A stretch of DNA of 61,931 nt from Nitrosomonas sp. Nm166 (GTDB lineage Bacteria; Pseudomonadota; Gammaproteobacteria; Burkholderiales; Nitrosomonadaceae). A program made the translations under genes and the position numbers. How positions within the stretch are numbered: the first letter of the stretch is position 1; each line of letters starts with the position of its first letter. Of this stretch, positions 19,890-28,488 are shown one piece after another. The DNA lies in assembly GCF_900112825.1 (NCBI RefSeq), contig NZ_FONE01000014.1, positions 1-61,931 of the forward strand, given 5' to 3'. A model generated the notes under the pieces. It was not told the origin of the DNA, did not search any database, and worked only from the letters and a program-made list of their open reading frames with translations.

Positions 19890-20093
19890 TCGCCCGCAAT
19901 CCCATTCCTGATAAATTATCTTATCGACTAGATTTTTTTCCTTCGTAATCGGATTTTGTAAGGTATAGCCGTTTTCTTTCATTTTATAGCCTCCATAAGC
20001 TCCCGCACCAGCAGCTATCAACGTCCAGCAACCGGATAGCAGCGGCAGCATTATCAGAAACACAATCATACGTAACGTCTGTTTTCTTTTCAT
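19800..20093 (-). CDS. Small putative lipoprotein, convergent with and overlapping lspA
   Basis: A 97-residue reading frame with a convincing lipoprotein leader: charged MKRKQTLR, hydrophobic MIVFLIMLPLL, lipobox LSGC (Cys22), then an Ala/Gly-rich segment (AAGAGAYGGYK). The N-terminal half looks like a real small lipoprotein, but residues from about 68 onward lie antisense to the end of lspA and look unselected. The original stop may have been lost. Function unknown; the glycine pattern recalls glycine-zipper lipoproteins. Confidence 0.55.
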   Translation of the reverse strand: MKRKQTLRMIVFLIMLPLLSGCWTLIAAGAGAYGGYKMKENGYTLQNPITKEKNLVDKIIYQEWDCGRLLNFFAGTLRISLMLKAFINHQHSTDKNS

Positions 20094-20231
20094 GATGGAT
20101 TCCTGTTCAAAATATCTAAAATCTTTTTACGGCAAATTTATTAATTGTTCAGATTATAAATTATCCATCAAGTTTATAACTGCTTTACAGCATTTGTTTA
20201 AGGCATGCATAATCAAAGAAACGGAGAAAAC

Positions 20232-20247
20232 AGTGATATTGATCACT
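20232..20247. promoter_or_regulatory. CRP/FNR-like palindrome before the orphan binding-protein gene
   Basis: AGTGATATTGATCACT contains GTGA-N6-TCAC, the half-site geometry of the CRP/FNR superfamily. It ends only 7 bp before the ATG at 20255, so a bound regulator would more likely repress or overlap the RBS than activate. No strong Shine-Dalgarno is visible there. Confidence 0.35.
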
Positions 20248-20254
20248 AAAGAAT

Positions 20255-21607
20255 ATGGCTGACGATCAAACATCATCAAAGAACTCTCAAGAGGACACAA
20301 CAGGCCGCCCTGCTTCCAAGGGGCGGCAGATGCTAAGTAAATGGGCATCTACATTTATTATTCTCCCTCTAATCGGGATGGCGATATCGGCTGTCTTACT
20401 CTCGAGGATCGCCGAATGGTGGGCCGGACCTAAAGCCTATCACGTGTATGTAGTCGGAGACTTTAGCGGGCAAAATCGTCAGATTGCAGATGAACTCTGG
20501 AAAGGTATATCTGAAGAATTTGAAAAGACTTCAATTAATAATATTCCGGTCAATCTGCAGCGCATCGATGACAAAGGATCCACCGAGAACGCCAAGATGC
20601 TGTCCGGGAAATTGGCGGAGCGCGTCGATACTTTAATGGTGATCGGTCACATGACAAGTTCAAAGAGTCTGATGGCACTTCCAGCCTATCTCCAAACCGA
20701 GCCGCCGATTCCTGTTATTCTTCCGATAGAGACTAACCCGAATCTGCTCCCTCCCACCATCGCCGAGAATCATCAGTATTATCCAATTTTTAGGTTCTCA
20801 CCGACCGACAAGGAGCAAGCAAAAACTGCTGCGGAGCTCGCGCTCGCCGAAAGACTTTCTAAAGAGAACAATGCCAAAAGAGACAATGTCAAGGCGTTTT
20901 GGATCGTCAGCGATCCAACCAACCCTACTTACTCTGATTTCCTCATCAATGAATTCATTGCCGCACTTCAAGAAAAAAAGCAAGTCACTGTCTTACTTTC
21001 TTCCAGTATGACGCTTCCTTCATGGGATATACTGAAAAACATCGATTGCATTTTCTTTATAGGCAAATGGTCTAATGCCCGTGTTCTGCTTGAACAAGTC
21101 GGCACTCTCTGGACTGACTCACCCCTTCCCAGGATAATTTTGAGTGACACTGTCGTGGAGGCAGCCATATTTAATCGGATTCAAACTGAGACTAAACTTC
21201 CTGAACTCTACATCACTCACCCAATGCCAGTGGATAATTTTCAAAAGGATGGTTATGCAAAACGAGGAAGGGACATTGGCTCTATTGTTAATGATCTTCT
21301 CGCCGATACGAGCTTGCATTTTGCGGAGGAAATGCAACGCCAGAGTTTAGTACATTACTGGCTCAAACAGCTTTTCAATATACGTTATGTAACTGATGCA
21401 CGTCAGGTCTTACGAATCGTTATGGAAAGGGCCGCTATCTGGGACAATCGCCGCTTTGCTGGAGAATTGGACGAATATGTCTTCAACAAAGATGGCTTAA
21501 GAGAAAATAGCCGTTTTCACATCTGGCATCTTTCAGAATTCACTGAAGACAAGAACATCTTCAAAGAAATCGACCTGAAGTCGATTCACTTGAAGCCAAT
21601 TCCATAG
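20255..21607 (+). CDS. Membrane-tethered periplasmic-binding-fold protein, orphan
   Basis: The 450-residue protein has a polar N-terminus of about 32 residues, one membrane helix (about 33-52, FIILPLIGMAISAVLL) and a large exported domain from about 65 that reads like a type I periplasmic-binding fold of the Leu/Ile/Val-binding family (VVGDFSGQNRQIADELWKGI, LMVIGHMTSSKSL, KAFWIVSDPTNPTYSDF). No signal cleavage site is evident, so it is probably a membrane-held sensor or receptor. No ABC permease, ATPase or signalling gene is nearby. Family assignment is by fold pattern only. Confidence 0.6.
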   Translation: MADDQTSSKNSQEDTTGRPASKGRQMLSKWASTFIILPLIGMAISAVLLSRIAEWWAGPKAYHVYVVGDFSGQNRQIADELWKGISEEFEKTSINNIPVNLQRIDDKGSTENAKMLSGKLAERVDTLMVIGHMTSSKSLMALPAYLQTEPPIPVILPIETNPNLLPPTIAENHQYYPIFRFSPTDKEQAKTAAELALAERLSKENNAKRDNVKAFWIVSDPTNPTYSDFLINEFIAALQEKKQVTVLLSSSMTLPSWDILKNIDCIFFIGKWSNARVLLEQVGTLWTDSPLPRIILSDTVVEAAIFNRIQTETKLPELYITHPMPVDNFQKDGYAKRGRDIGSIVNDLLADTSLHFAEEMQRQSLVHYWLKQLFNIRYVTDARQVLRIVMERAAIWDNRRFAGELDEYVFNKDGLRENSRFHIWHLSEFTEDKNIFKEIDLKSIHLKPIP

Positions 21608-21774
21608 TCTAAAAAACGAAGCTGCGGTTATGTTGGCATAAGCGTTTAACGCTACGCATTTGCCGTTCTTCTGTTTTAGCTATTGAAAAAGCCAATCACA
21701 ACAACCCATTAATTCGATCTGCCGGACTTCGCAGAAAGCTTAAGATCAATGAGAAAGAAACTGAGAAAACTTGG

Positions 21775-21797
21775 ATCTGATTTATTCAATCAGATCA
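21775..21797 (-). terminator. Hairpin at the end of the multicopper oxidase remnant
   Basis: GATCTGATT and AATCAGATC form a perfect 9-bp stem with a 5-nt loop. On the minus strand it is followed shortly by a T-rich run (GTTTTCTC). It overlaps the stop codon of the remnant and probably terminated the ancestral gene. Confidence 0.5.
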
Positions 21798-22140
21798 CCA
21801 AACTCAGAATCAGGCAATTACAACATCCGCTCAGCTCACAAAAAAAATTGCGCATCATTCCCATATCTTCGTGTTCCAGGTTATGGCAGTGATAAAGGAA
21901 TAAGCCGGTATAATTCTCAAATGGTTTAATAATTTCAACCTCTTCACCAGGCATGACTAAAACAGTATCTTTCCAGCCACTGTCTATGAATCCATCTTTA
22001 ACCGTATCATAGCCGTTCTCCCGATCGTTTTGCGTTCGCGAAAGAATTTGGAACTGCTGACCATGCAGATGAATAGGATGCGGTTGCGACATCATCATTC
22101 CCATCCTGCCTCGACCACCGCGCACTCCACCACCCATCAT
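21790..22140 (-). pseudogene. Multicopper oxidase, C-terminal remnant
   Basis: Only the last cupredoxin domain of a multicopper oxidase survives. HPIHLHG (residues about 21-27) and YHCHNLEHEDMGMM (about 83-96) are the type 1/2/3 copper motifs of the C-terminal domain of CueO/CotA-like laccases. A full enzyme would have about 450-600 residues with two further copper clusters; in the same frame a stop lies just upstream of the Gly/Met-rich linker. The final residues after MRNF (CELSGCCNCLIL) look frameshifted. The fragment cannot be a functional oxidase. Confidence 0.85.
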
Positions 22141-22500
22141 TCCATGGCTTTCATGAAATATCCTGATTTTTTATTTGAAATAAATGGCCAATAATAGAAT
22201 AGCTTTAACAAAAACTATACTACCTCAAGTTATTATCGAGACGAGACGATAAGATTTCTATATGCAAGCTTTCGGAAGTCAAGCACTACTAAGTGTGCTG
22301 ATTAACTGAAATAAATGTTAAGCCAGGGTATTATTTTTTTAATTTTGCAAGTGATTGAAAAGACCCGGTTCACATAAGCAATTTATTGTAACAGTATCAA
22401 TCTTCCTGAAATTAGCTTTACTGCAAATTTATTAATAGCATGCGTGAGCATATTTGCACCGGTTATTGCGTTTTAACTTATCAAATTTGGAGAAGCGATT
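22141..22500. other. Intergenic region between oxidase remnant and HiPIP
   Basis: A 360-bp AT-rich gap. I find no N-terminal multicopper oxidase sequence in it in any frame, so that part was deleted rather than merely frameshifted. It must contain the HiPIP promoter. No RNA gene is recognised. Confidence 0.5.
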
Positions 22501-22782
22501 ATGAATGACCATCAGAACCAATTATCACGTCGCAAGATTATAAAATTCATGGTCTTAGGGGCCACCGTTCCCTTAATAAATTCGCTCGTTGGTCAAGCAC
22601 AAGCGGCAAAAGCTTCAAAGGAAGCAATGCAGTACCGAGACAAACCCAATGGACAGGAAAAATGTAGTAATTGCATGCAGTTCGTCCCAGGCGAGACCGC
22701 TGAAGCAAGCGGCGAGTGTAAGGTAGTAGAAGGCAGTATCAGCCCGCAAGGCTGGTGTATCGCATACGCAAAAAAATCATAA
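22501..22782 (+). CDS. High-potential iron-sulphur protein (HiPIP), Tat-exported
   Basis: HiPIPs are small periplasmic electron carriers with one [4Fe-4S]3+/2+ cluster. The 93-residue precursor has a twin-arginine leader (LSRRKIIKF, cleavage near AQAA) and four ligands C55, C58, C73 and C86 in CSNCMQFVP, GECKVVEG and GWCIAYAKK, the family spacing. The RBS GGAGA precedes the ATG. It stands alone next to an oxidase remnant; its redox partner is not evident here. Confidence 0.93.
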   Translation: MNDHQNQLSRRKIIKFMVLGATVPLINSLVGQAQAAKASKEAMQYRDKPNGQEKCSNCMQFVPGETAEASGECKVVEGSISPQGWCIAYAKKS

Positions 22783-22951
22783 GGCTATCCTTCGGTTTCC
22801 GCCCGGTATCAAATTCACGCTACTTATACGTCAAGTCAGTCTGGACTTTTTGCTTCTTGCGAAATCCATACGCGCTCGGATTAGCACTACAGCGATTCAG
22901 GCTGTGATAAGCCACATCTTCTATATTTCATGGAATTTCCCTAGCCAACTG

Positions 22952-23920
22952 TTACTCAGCGAGCTTTACCGGTGAAATAAAACCAGCAGGCTTAATAGCC
23001 AGTACAGAACATCTTAACTGTTCAAGAATAGTCTCTGCGGTATTACCAATAAGTAATCCAGCTATACCTGTTCGTGCAACCGTTCCCATAACCACCATAT
23101 CCGCCTGAAATTGTCTTGCTGTTGCCGGTATTACCATAGATGCTGTTCCGCGGCATAGATGGAATTGAGGAGAGAGATATTCATAGGCTTCTTTGCCTAG
23201 ATAGTTCTTTAGCTGCTCATGCAACCGATCCAACCCCCTTTCATGGCGCAATCGTTCCCCTTCAACATAGCTTATAGCCGCTTCATTAGCATTGTTGCTC
23301 CATGACCGTACAGTCGCTTCGCCAGGAGCATCCCAGACATGAACAAAATGCAAAGCCGCAAAGTCGGACAGTGCAAGCGAGCTGGATAAATCAAGAATCT
23401 GTTGATTAAGATCCTGCTCTGTTGCGTCAGGGCTCTCGGGATCAAAGTCAATCGCAGCCAGAATACACTTGTAATTTGATTTTTCGGCTGGCTGCGTAAG
23501 CCATACTGGGCAAGGACACTTGCGCAACAAATGCATATCGTCACTGCCAAACAACCGATCAACGAAATTTGGATTTTCAGCCGGCTTGATCAACAGATCG
23601 TGCCCATTGCGCAACACGGTGCGAATAATTTCCAGGAATCCGGTCCCTATCAGTACCTCGTGCTGGATGTAGAGCCGTTGCTGATAAGGTTCAGTGAAGC
23701 ACTGCAACACCTGCAAACATTCAGTTATCATCGCAGCCTGCAAATCAGCAGAGATAGCTGTTCCATCTGTCATTATGAGACCCCCTGTAACGCGTGGTAT
23801 CACGCCGACAACCGTAAGTTGCGCCTGATTATTTTCTGACAATGATATTGCCCGTTCTAAAGTAGGTCTACTTGATTCTCCAGCCGACACTGCACATAGG
23901 ATATTACTGAACTGTTTCAT
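22952..23920 (-). CDS. Tandem-domain universal stress protein
   Basis: The protein has two UspA domains, about 1-140 (FSNILCAVSAGESSRPTLERAISLSE) and 150-310 (KCILAAIDFDPES, DMVVMGTVARTGIAGLLIGNTAETIL). The second keeps an ATP-binding G-x2-G-x9-G pattern; the first looks degenerate. The ATG at 23920 has an ideal AAGGAG RBS six bases away, so the longer 355-codon frame is rejected; this gives 322 residues. It lies 76 bp after the CPA2 antiporter gene on the same strand, a pairing that suggests envelope or ion stress. Confidence 0.9.
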   Translation of the reverse strand: MKQFSNILCAVSAGESSRPTLERAISLSENNQAQLTVVGVIPRVTGGLIMTDGTAISADLQAAMITECLQVLQCFTEPYQQRLYIQHEVLIGTGFLEIIRTVLRNGHDLLIKPAENPNFVDRLFGSDDMHLLRKCPCPVWLTQPAEKSNYKCILAAIDFDPESPDATEQDLNQQILDLSSSLALSDFAALHFVHVWDAPGEATVRSWSNNANEAAISYVEGERLRHERGLDRLHEQLKNYLGKEAYEYLSPQFHLCRGTASMVIPATARQFQADMVVMGTVARTGIAGLLIGNTAETILEQLRCSVLAIKPAGFISPVKLAE

Positions 23921-23996
23921 TTCATGCTCCTTAATCACTTTTAGATTAATGGGCCGTTTAAAGATTTCAATGGTACTTAGAAGTTTTATTTTTTCT

Positions 23997-25700
23997 TTAT
24001 TTATCCTGTTCTTCATCAAGAATGGATCTATAACCCCAATCTCTTACATCCTGGATTACCAGATCGATATCTTCCTCTGCAACATTAAGTATTTTCAAGG
24101 CAGTTTCACCGAGGCGCAGGCTCGCCTCAATTGCTTCCGGATATGCATGAGTTGCGCCTGCATCAAGAAAGCGGGAGCTGGTTTCGAGATCCCGGGCCCG
24201 TGCAATAATGGGTACATGCGGGCAATTTTTGCGTAGAAATAAAATTGCCCGTAAGGCTGTAGTGGAATGATCAACAGCAAGCACAACCAAAGAAGCCCGT
24301 TCAGCATGGATGGCAGTCAGTAATTCCGGATCAGAAATATCGCCATACGATACCGAATGACCATCAATCCGACCCTGCGCCACCAGCTTCGGGTCGGTAT
24401 CTAAAGCCAAAAATGGAATTCCGCTTGACTGAAGCAGCACGGCTATCGTACGCCCTACACGTCCATAACCACCGATTAATACTTGCTGCTCCGGAGCCTC
24501 TGATAACTTATCAGGAACACTCCCAACCTCATCGTTTCGGCTTCCAACTAACCAATTTGCCACAATCCCATTGAAATGAATCATAAAAGCGCCTGCAATC
24601 ATCGAGAATAGGACTGATGTCATCGCTATTTGACCCAGTTGCATATCGATTACGCCAGAATCGAGCGCTATCACCACAAGGGCAAGTCCAAATTCCCCTC
24701 CCACTGCTAGCAGTAAAGCGGTACGCCATGCAACCATGACATCAATTCCTTTTTTACGCATCATGGCGGCGACAATCAGTATTTTGCTCGCCATAATGAG
24801 CAATGTCCCCAGTATGGCCCAATGCCATATCGGAAATATAGCAGCTGGATCAAATCGCATACCGATACCGACAAAGAAAAGACCCAGCAGGACATCACGG
24901 AAGGGGCGTATGCTCGATTCTACTTGGTGACGAAATTCTGTTTCACCCAGTATCATTCCAGCAAGAAATCCTCCAAATGCCAAAGATAACCCAAAGCTAC
25001 TTGTGGTCCATGCTGCCAATAATGCAACCAACAACACTGCCAAGGTAAATACTTCTGCAGATCGTCGTGCAGCAACCATATGAAACAGCGGATGTAGCAG
25101 CCAACGACCTGTAATAAACACGAGCGTGAATGCAATGACTGCTTTTGTAAACGCCCACCCCAAGGCACCGACAAGTACATCGGTGCCAACTGACACACTA
25201 AGCACAGGTATGATTACAAGGAAGGGAACAGCAGTAACGTCTTGAAAAACCGACATGGCAAGTCCGAATCGACCATGATGACTGTTCTCCTCGCCCTGTT
25301 CGGCCAATTGACTGCCGATGATAGTCGTTGATGATTGCGCAAAAACCGCTCCGATAACGAATGCAGCAGCAGCAGATAATCCAGTCATCCACACAACGGC
25401 TCCTACTATTGCCGTTGTGAATACAACCTGCCCGGTTCCAAGCCCCAAAACCTGGTGCCGCAACGCACGCAACTGCGGCAAAGAAAAATTGAGTCCGATT
25501 GTAAACAGCAGGAAAACCACTCCAAATTCGGCGAGCATCCTGAATTCCGGCACATAAACTACTGGCCCAACCGTATGCGGTCCGAGAATCAAACCTACCA
25601 GCAAATATCCCAAACTGGTTGGAATATGCAAGTGCTGAAATGTAAGCACAACGGCTACCGCCACACCTAAAAGCAAAATGATTTGCGCGAGATGTTCCAT
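23997..25700 (-). CDS. CPA2-family cation:proton antiporter with TrkA-N domain (KefB/YbaL-like)
   Basis: An inner-membrane K+ or Na+/H+ exchanger of 567 residues. The N-terminal ~390 residues form about 12 helices with family blocks LGYLLVGLILGPHTVG, FLLFTIGLNFSL and FAQSSTTIIGSQLAEQGE. A cytosolic Rossmann TrkA-N domain follows (VLIGGYGRVGRTIAVLL, DTDPKLVAQGR), ending near 540 without a full TrkA-C. The substrate ion is not certain. The universal stress protein follows in the same direction. Confidence 0.9.
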   Translation of the reverse strand: MEHLAQIILLLGVAVAVVLTFQHLHIPTSLGYLLVGLILGPHTVGPVVYVPEFRMLAEFGVVFLLFTIGLNFSLPQLRALRHQVLGLGTGQVVFTTAIVGAVVWMTGLSAAAAFVIGAVFAQSSTTIIGSQLAEQGEENSHHGRFGLAMSVFQDVTAVPFLVIIPVLSVSVGTDVLVGALGWAFTKAVIAFTLVFITGRWLLHPLFHMVAARRSAEVFTLAVLLVALLAAWTTSSFGLSLAFGGFLAGMILGETEFRHQVESSIRPFRDVLLGLFFVGIGMRFDPAAIFPIWHWAILGTLLIMASKILIVAAMMRKKGIDVMVAWRTALLLAVGGEFGLALVVIALDSGVIDMQLGQIAMTSVLFSMIAGAFMIHFNGIVANWLVGSRNDEVGSVPDKLSEAPEQQVLIGGYGRVGRTIAVLLQSSGIPFLALDTDPKLVAQGRIDGHSVSYGDISDPELLTAIHAERASLVVLAVDHSTTALRAILFLRKNCPHVPIIARARDLETSSRFLDAGATHAYPEAIEASLRLGETALKILNVAEEDIDLVIQDVRDWGYRSILDEEQDK

Positions 25701-25911
25701 TATCCTGCGTGCTCCTGCCCCAGCAGTATTACCAAGCTGATTGGAAAAATAATCGCTAACACATATAGTTTTATAAGTAATTGAGGATACTTAAATTTAT
25801 TACCAAAATACTATGTAATCTATGCATCACAGTTCCTAAAATCCAGGTAAAACATCGAAATTTAGTTTCAAACACCATAAGCTCAGTGCAGAAAATGGCT
25901 CCCCTGAATTT

Positions 25912-27267
25912 TTAATGAAGACCAAAGAATGAATAGCTCAATCCAACCATCGCACAAGCACTGATGACAGGAACAATACCAGCTTTATATTTGAATAATG
26001 CAATAAATGCCGCGATTCCGATCAAAGCGGAGAGCCATTCAAACTCAGCCTCAAAACCATGGGGCCATAAGACATGATAGGCAAAGAATATTGCCAGATT
26101 GGCAATAACCCCAACCACAGCTGCTGTAATACCTGTCAATGGCGCAGTATATTTAATATCATGTCGGGTGGCCTCAACCGCCGGCCCTCCGAGCAGAATA
26201 AAAATAAAAGAGGGTAAAAATGTAAAGAGGGTAGCAATCACTGCACCCGCCACACCCGCCAGAGAAAGCAAGTCAGGTCCGAAAAGCGCTTTAGTCCAGC
26301 CACCGACAAACCCGACGAAAGCCACAATCATAATGAGTGGTCCCGGGGTAGTTTCACCCAATGCCAATCCGTCGATCATCTGCGAAGCATTTAACCAACC
26401 GTAATGCTCAACGCCACCTTGATAAACATAAGGTAAAACAGCGTAAGCACCACCAAATGTCATTAGCGCCGCCTTGGTGAAGAACCAGCCCATTTGTGTC
26501 AGGGTCCCTTCCCAGCCATATTGCACTACCAGCAGAGCCATTACGCCTCCCCAAATTAAAACTCCGATTACTGCAAATACCAGGAATCGGCTCCATTTAA
26601 AGCAAGCGTGTTCTGGAACAGGCGTATCATCATCGATCCGTGCAGGGCCGTAGGTGATTTTTGAAAGCCTATGGTGTCCACTGGCGTGAAATTTATCAGG
26701 CATCAAGTGAGAACCTGCATAACCGATCAGGCCCGCCATCAGCACGATGTAGGGAAAAGGTAGATTGAATACAAATATGGCTATGAATGCTGCTACTGAA
26801 ATAGCGCGCAGTATATTGTTCTTCAAGGCCCTGGAGCCAATCCGATAAGCTGCAAAAAGAACAATCGCTGTTACCGCAGGTTTTATGCCGTACAAAATTC
26901 CTGCGACTGCTGGAATTCCACTATAAGTCATATAAATCCATGTTAATACGATCAGGATAAAAAGAGATGGCAATACAAAAAGCACACCAGCCACAATGCC
27001 ACCCCATGTGCCATGCATCAACCAGCCAATATAAGTCGCTAATTGCTGAGCCTCCGGTCCCGGCAATACCATGGTGTAATTGAGAGCATGCAAAAAACGT
27101 TGTTCGGAAATCCAGCGGCGCCTTTCAACCAACTCCTGGTGCATCATGCTGATTTGACCAGCCGGTCCACCAAAGCTGACAAAACCCAGCTTGAGCCAAT
27201 AGATGAATGCCTGCCTGAAGGATACTGGCTCAGGCCGATCGATGGCTTGCGACGCCGTTGAAGCCAT
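25912..27267 (-). CDS. chrA: Chromate transporter family protein (ChrA)
   Basis: A CHR-superfamily inner-membrane protein with two homologous halves and 451 residues, matching long-chain ChrA. The first half has KLGFVSFGGPAGQISMMHQELVERRRW and LPGPEAQQLATYIGW; the second has FFTKAALMTFGGAYAVLPYV and LALGETTPGPLIMIVAFVGF. RBS AAGGA precedes the ATG. Chromate efflux is the known role of the family, but sulphate or other oxyanions cannot be excluded. It follows the aminopeptidase-like gene by 28 bp. Confidence 0.92.
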   Translation of the reverse strand: MASTASQAIDRPEPVSFRQAFIYWLKLGFVSFGGPAGQISMMHQELVERRRWISEQRFLHALNYTMVLPGPEAQQLATYIGWLMHGTWGGIVAGVLFVLPSLFILIVLTWIYMTYSGIPAVAGILYGIKPAVTAIVLFAAYRIGSRALKNNILRAISVAAFIAIFVFNLPFPYIVLMAGLIGYAGSHLMPDKFHASGHHRLSKITYGPARIDDDTPVPEHACFKWSRFLVFAVIGVLIWGGVMALLVVQYGWEGTLTQMGWFFTKAALMTFGGAYAVLPYVYQGGVEHYGWLNASQMIDGLALGETTPGPLIMIVAFVGFVGGWTKALFGPDLLSLAGVAGAVIATLFTFLPSFIFILLGGPAVEATRHDIKYTAPLTGITAAVVGVIANLAIFFAYHVLWPHGFEAEFEWLSALIGIAAFIALFKYKAGIVPVISACAMVGLSYSFFGLH

Positions 27268-27295
27268 GTTAGTCCTTATATTTGATTGATTTTAT

Positions 27296-28399
27296 TTAGC
27301 GCTCGGCGATATTCCATTGCTGATGGCCTTCAGCAACTTCTCGCAGCACAAAATCTCGCTCATTCTTTGGCAGCCTGCTGATTTTCATCACTGCATCGAA
27401 GAACCGTCCCATATCCTGATCATTTTGCTGGAGTATTGCCTGAAATGCAGGTAACAGTTGGTTATAAATCGAAACTGTTGCCAACAATGCATTATTTAAT
27501 GGCTGCGCAAACCATTGATCATAGTTGCTGAGTTCAGCTTTTTCAGCTTTCAATCGCAAAAACTCTTCACGCAGCTCGGCAAAAATGCGTGCTTTCTGGG
27601 TGCGTTTTTCAATGTCGCTGATGTTTAACTGAAACAGCTCTTGTAAGCGTCTGCGATGTTTTAATACCAGCTCGGCAAAGATAGCCTCCCCTTTTTGTTT
27701 TGCATTTAATGCAGATTGCTCTATAACGGTACCATTGCTTTCAAACCAGCGTCGGACACCCTCATGTTCAACCGCGCTGGCAAAAGATTCATTAAAAACA
27801 CTATCATCAGGCACATACACCACCTGATGGGCCAGCTCATGAAATATTAAGCGGGCAAGACTCATTTCTGAATAACCGATGAAGGTATTCAATACCGGAT
27901 CGCTGAACCAGCCCAAGGTAGAATAAGCGCGAATTCCACCAACATATACGTCATAACCCTCTTTTCTGAGCTCTTCCGCATACTGCTCTGCCTTAGCTTG
28001 AGAAAAAAAACCACGGTAATTGACACAACCGGCTTGAATAAAACACCATTTCTTGAGCTTAAGAGAAAGTTCGGGTGAAGCAAAGACATTCCATACTACA
28101 TAAGGGCGTCCTAAATCCGCATAGCTGGTGTAACTCAAATTATCCGGCAGCTTGAGTTCACGGCTGGCAAATTCGCGTAACTGCACAACCTTGGTCAAAG
28201 AATGCTTTAATTTATGATCGGTATCCGGATTAGCAATGACTGCTTGGATGGGTTGCGCGCGATGCAGAACATCAATATGTCCGCCAATCGCTTGCGCATA
28301 ATAAGGTAGATTAACGCAACTACCAAGCCAGACCACCTGGCTCATTATGATGATAAATTTGAATGTGCGTGAAATTCGTAAAGTCACTTTGTTCCTCAT
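27296..28399 (-). CDS. Putative aminopeptidase lipoprotein (COG4324 type)
   Basis: The 367-residue protein carries a lipoprotein leader with lipobox LGSC (Cys28) and a gluzincin-like zinc site: HELAH at 187-191 and a probable third ligand in NESFA (E204). This matches the poorly characterised proteobacterial predicted-aminopeptidase family. It should act in the periplasm, lipid-anchored. It sits between the di-haem cytochrome (89 bp upstream) and chrA (28 bp downstream) and is probably cotranscribed. The substrate is unknown. Confidence 0.82.
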   Translation of the reverse strand: MRNKVTLRISRTFKFIIIMSQVVWLGSCVNLPYYAQAIGGHIDVLHRAQPIQAVIANPDTDHKLKHSLTKVVQLREFASRELKLPDNLSYTSYADLGRPYVVWNVFASPELSLKLKKWCFIQAGCVNYRGFFSQAKAEQYAEELRKEGYDVYVGGIRAYSTLGWFSDPVLNTFIGYSEMSLARLIFHELAHQVVYVPDDSVFNESFASAVEHEGVRRWFESNGTVIEQSALNAKQKGEAIFAELVLKHRRRLQELFQLNISDIEKRTQKARIFAELREEFLRLKAEKAELSNYDQWFAQPLNNALLATVSIYNQLLPAFQAILQQNDQDMGRFFDAVMKISRLPKNERDFVLREVAEGHQQWNIAER

Positions 28400-28488
28400 G
28401 AAATAGTGATTAGGATATGAAAATCAAATTAGATATTGCAGGATTATTTTTCATCTTTCTTATCTTCTTCCTAGGTGATTTACACAGC

